Below are positions 5,798 to 6,932 of a stretch of 6,932 nt of DNA, one piece after another. The position numbers and the translations under genes were made by a program. Position 1 is the first letter of the stretch. Each line of letters starts with the position of its first letter. Source of the stretch: Clostridium sp. CAG:609 (lineage in GTDB: Bacteria; Bacillota_I; Bacilli_A; RF39; UBA660); NCBI GenBank assembly GCA_000438075.1, contig FR903547.1:1558-8489 (forward strand), in the 5' to 3' direction. The notes under the pieces are model-generated. The model worked only from the letters and a program-made list of their open reading frames with translations. It made no database searches and was not told the DNA's origin.

Positions 5798-6398
5798 TTT
5801 ATTGGTATTATTTAAAGTATTAAGAAAAAGGGTTAAACTTAGTACTTTACTTATGCTCATTGTTACTTTTTCATCATCAACATTTGCATGGTTTATTTAC
5901 GCTACCAAAGTTGATAGTGGTATAACTGCTCATGTTAAAGCTTGGAATGTTTTGTTTGAAGTAGGGGATGATGAAATTGAAGAAAATATGCATTTTGATG
6001 TATCTGATTTATATCCTGGGATGATGACATATACTGATAGTGTATCTGTAAAAAATAAAGGGGAAACTCATGCTGAATTATCTTATGAAATTGTCTCTTA
6101 TACCATTTTTGGTGTTAAGTATGAAGTAGGTAATAGTGGAATTTTAACTAGTAATGATTTAAAACAAAGTTTGTTAAATGATTATCCTTTTAAAACTGCT
6201 ATTACTTTATCCAGTAATATAATAAGTCCTAATTCTACCGAATCATTTTCTTTAGTTGTTTCTTGGCCATATGATTCTGGGGATGATGAGAAAGATACTT
6301 TATGGGGTACAAAAGCTTATGATTATCATGAACTTCATCCAGATTTACCAAGTATTTCAATTGAGTTAAAAGTAGTTGCAACTCAAAAAAACAATTAA
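5772..6398 (+). CDS. TasA/camelysin-like SipW-dependent exported protein
   Basis: A 208-residue protein with a basic N-terminus (residues 1-22), a hydrophobic core (about 23-38) and 'SSSTFAWF' at the end of the leader. This resembles the 'TxAWFT' leader ends I know from SipW-dependent TasA-like proteins; Ala39 is the likely cleavage position. The mature part opens with 'KVDSGITAHVKAW' and continues with 'VSDLYPGMMTYTDSVSVKNK' and 'GETHAELSYEI', which follow the camelysin/TasA pattern of 'lkPGd....~v.N.G...a.~'. There are no Cys residues. TasA relatives assemble into extracellular fibres of the biofilm matrix; camelysin of Bacillus cereus was described as a surface protease, but no metalloprotease HExxH motif is seen here. 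AAGG at 5762-5765 supports the ATG at 5772 (or the adjacent one at 5775). It is the last gene before the terminator. Confidence 0.8.
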   Translation: MMKEKKKNNLLVLFKVLRKRVKLSTLLMLIVTFSSSTFAWFIYATKVDSGITAHVKAWNVLFEVGDDEIEENMHFDVSDLYPGMMTYTDSVSVKNKGETHAELSYEIVSYTIFGVKYEVGNSGILTSNDLKQSLLNDYPFKTAITLSSNIISPNSTESFSLVVSWPYDSGDDEKDTLWGTKAYDYHELHPDLPSISIELKVVATQKNN

Positions 6399-6407
6399 TA
6401 TGATGTA

Positions 6408-6444
6408 AAAAAGTGTATACTTTAAATTAAAGTGTACACTTTTT
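6408..6444 (+). terminator. Rho-independent terminator closing the operon
   Basis: A 16-bp stem (6408-6423 with 6429-6444, one G-U wobble at t6418/g6434), a 5-base loop and a T-run on the right arm lie 9 bases after the TAA of the TasA-like gene. The matching A-run on the left arm means it could also stop transcription arriving from the right. Confidence 0.85.
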
Positions 6445-6577
6445 AAACGTTTTATGATTTACTTAAAAAAAACTTCAACTATGCTAATTTTAAAAATTTA
6501 CCCCCTTTTTTGTAAAAAGAAGCAAAAAAATGATGGAGATATGCAAAAAAAGGCTCAAAAAATGAAAAATTTGCGAT

Positions 6578-6607
6578 TTGAACTTTTTAGATTACTTCTT
6601 GTATAAT
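6578..6607 (+). promoter_or_regulatory. Promoter of the Rpn-family gene
   Basis: TTGAAC at 6578-6583, an 18-base spacer and a perfect TATAAT at 6602-6607 lie just ahead of the GGAGG site of the following gene. Transcription would start near 6614, giving a very short leader. The stretch 6445-6577 before it is A/T-rich and holds no gene or clear structure that I can see. Confidence 0.65.
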
Positions 6608-6629
6608 GCTCTTCATGGAGGAAAAATTT

Positions 6630-6932
6630 ATGAAAAATTTTAAAGGTAGTTTCAGTTTGATGCGAGATAAGCCTTTTAAGAAACTATTTAATGATAAAGA
6701 AATATTTTCTGATTTTATGAAAAGTGCATATGAATTTTTAAATATTGATGAAGGTTTTCACTTAGATAGTTTGAATAGTCAGGTACTTATTTCAGGTGGT
6801 AACATAAAAGTAAAAGACTTCTTTAGTGATGTGTTTGCAGTAGCTGGTGATATATTAATAATTCTAGAAGCTTATAACAGTTACAAAATTTACGAAGAGA
6901 CAAAGTCATTTTGTTATGCATCTAGAGTATAT
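6630..6932 (+). CDS. Rpn/PD-(D/E)XK-nuclease-family protein, 3' end missing
   Basis: 101 codons are open to the window end, starting at an ATG eight bases after GGAGG (6617-6621). The beginning 'FKKLFNDKEIFSDFMKSAYE', then 'FFSDVFAVAGDILIILEAYN' and 'SFCYASRVY', follow the layout of the PDDEXK_2/Rpn family (recombination-promoting nuclease or 'transposase' proteins): an N-terminal 'FK.lF.~~~~l~~fL' helix, an Asp before a beta hairpin, 'IiEmQ', and an '..R..yY.s..y' helix. The hairpin Glu is present, but the usual Gln or Lys two residues later is Tyr (E-A-Y), so catalysis is doubtful. It has its own promoter and lies beyond the terminator, so it is a neighbour rather than part of the operon. 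Confidence 0.65.
   Translation, partial: MKNFKGSFSLMRDKPFKKLFNDKEIFSDFMKSAYEFLNIDEGFHLDSLNSQVLISGGNIKVKDFFSDVFAVAGDILIILEAYNSYKIYEETKSFCYASRVY

Larger units (their letters stand above)
221..6444 (+). other. Predicted single transcript of seven genes
   Basis: Seven same-strand genes are joined by overlaps of 14, 1 and 26 bases or gaps of 11, 10 and 14 bases. There is a good promoter at 186-214 and one strong terminator at 6408-6444, with no obvious internal terminator. This packing supports co-transcription and a shared role, but internal promoters inside coding sequence cannot be excluded by eye. Confidence 0.8.

Noticed and set aside
6445..6577. Possible small RNA, repeat unit or small ORF after the terminator
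   Set aside because: There are only A-runs, two similar 'gcaaaaaaa' stretches, a 5-bp hairpin and an 11-codon frame; nothing is beyond what A/T-rich sequence gives by chance.

Overview
The window is very A+T-rich (by eye well under one third G+C) with strong AAGGAGG-type ribosome binding sites. All seven complete genes stop with TAA. None needs an in-frame TGA, and Trp is written TGG, so the ordinary bacterial code fits. A SipW-type signal peptidase next to a TasA/camelysin-like protein points to Bacillota. A low-G+C Bacilli lineage, possibly an uncultured gut one, is my best guess, but the genus cannot be read from this sequence.

Layout. At the left edge a gene of unknown function runs leftwards off the window (1-142, minus). 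A 98-base divergent intergenic region carries a nearly perfect 18-bp inverted repeat whose two ends are the -10 boxes of back-to-back promoters. From the rightward promoter starts what looks like one operon of seven tightly packed genes (240-6398), closed by a strong hairpin terminator at 6408-6444. Gene order: (1) an S26 signal-peptidase-like membrane protein that seems to lack the catalytic His; (2) a secreted beta-rich protein; (3) an unrecognised 302-residue protein with a C-terminal half faintly like an EAL domain; (4) a membrane-anchored McrB-type AAA+ ATPase; (5) a McrC/DUF2357-like partner with no visible nuclease domain; (6) a SipW-type signal peptidase I with Ser and His in place; (7) a TasA/camelysin-like secreted protein. 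After the terminator a separate promoter drives an Rpn/PD-(D/E)XK-family gene that runs off the right edge.

How it may work together. Two pairs of 'S26 membrane protein + exported substrate-like protein' bracket a core of McrB-like motor and McrC-like partner. In classical McrBC (type IV restriction) the McrB ring drives an McrC nuclease. Here the motor is tied to the membrane, the partner appears to have lost the nuclease, and the neighbours build or process extracellular protein. I infer a McrBC-derived machine reused at the cell envelope, for example energising assembly, retention or control of a SipW-dependent surface fibre. An abortive or membrane-acting defence system is the main alternative. 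Neither is proven by sequence alone.
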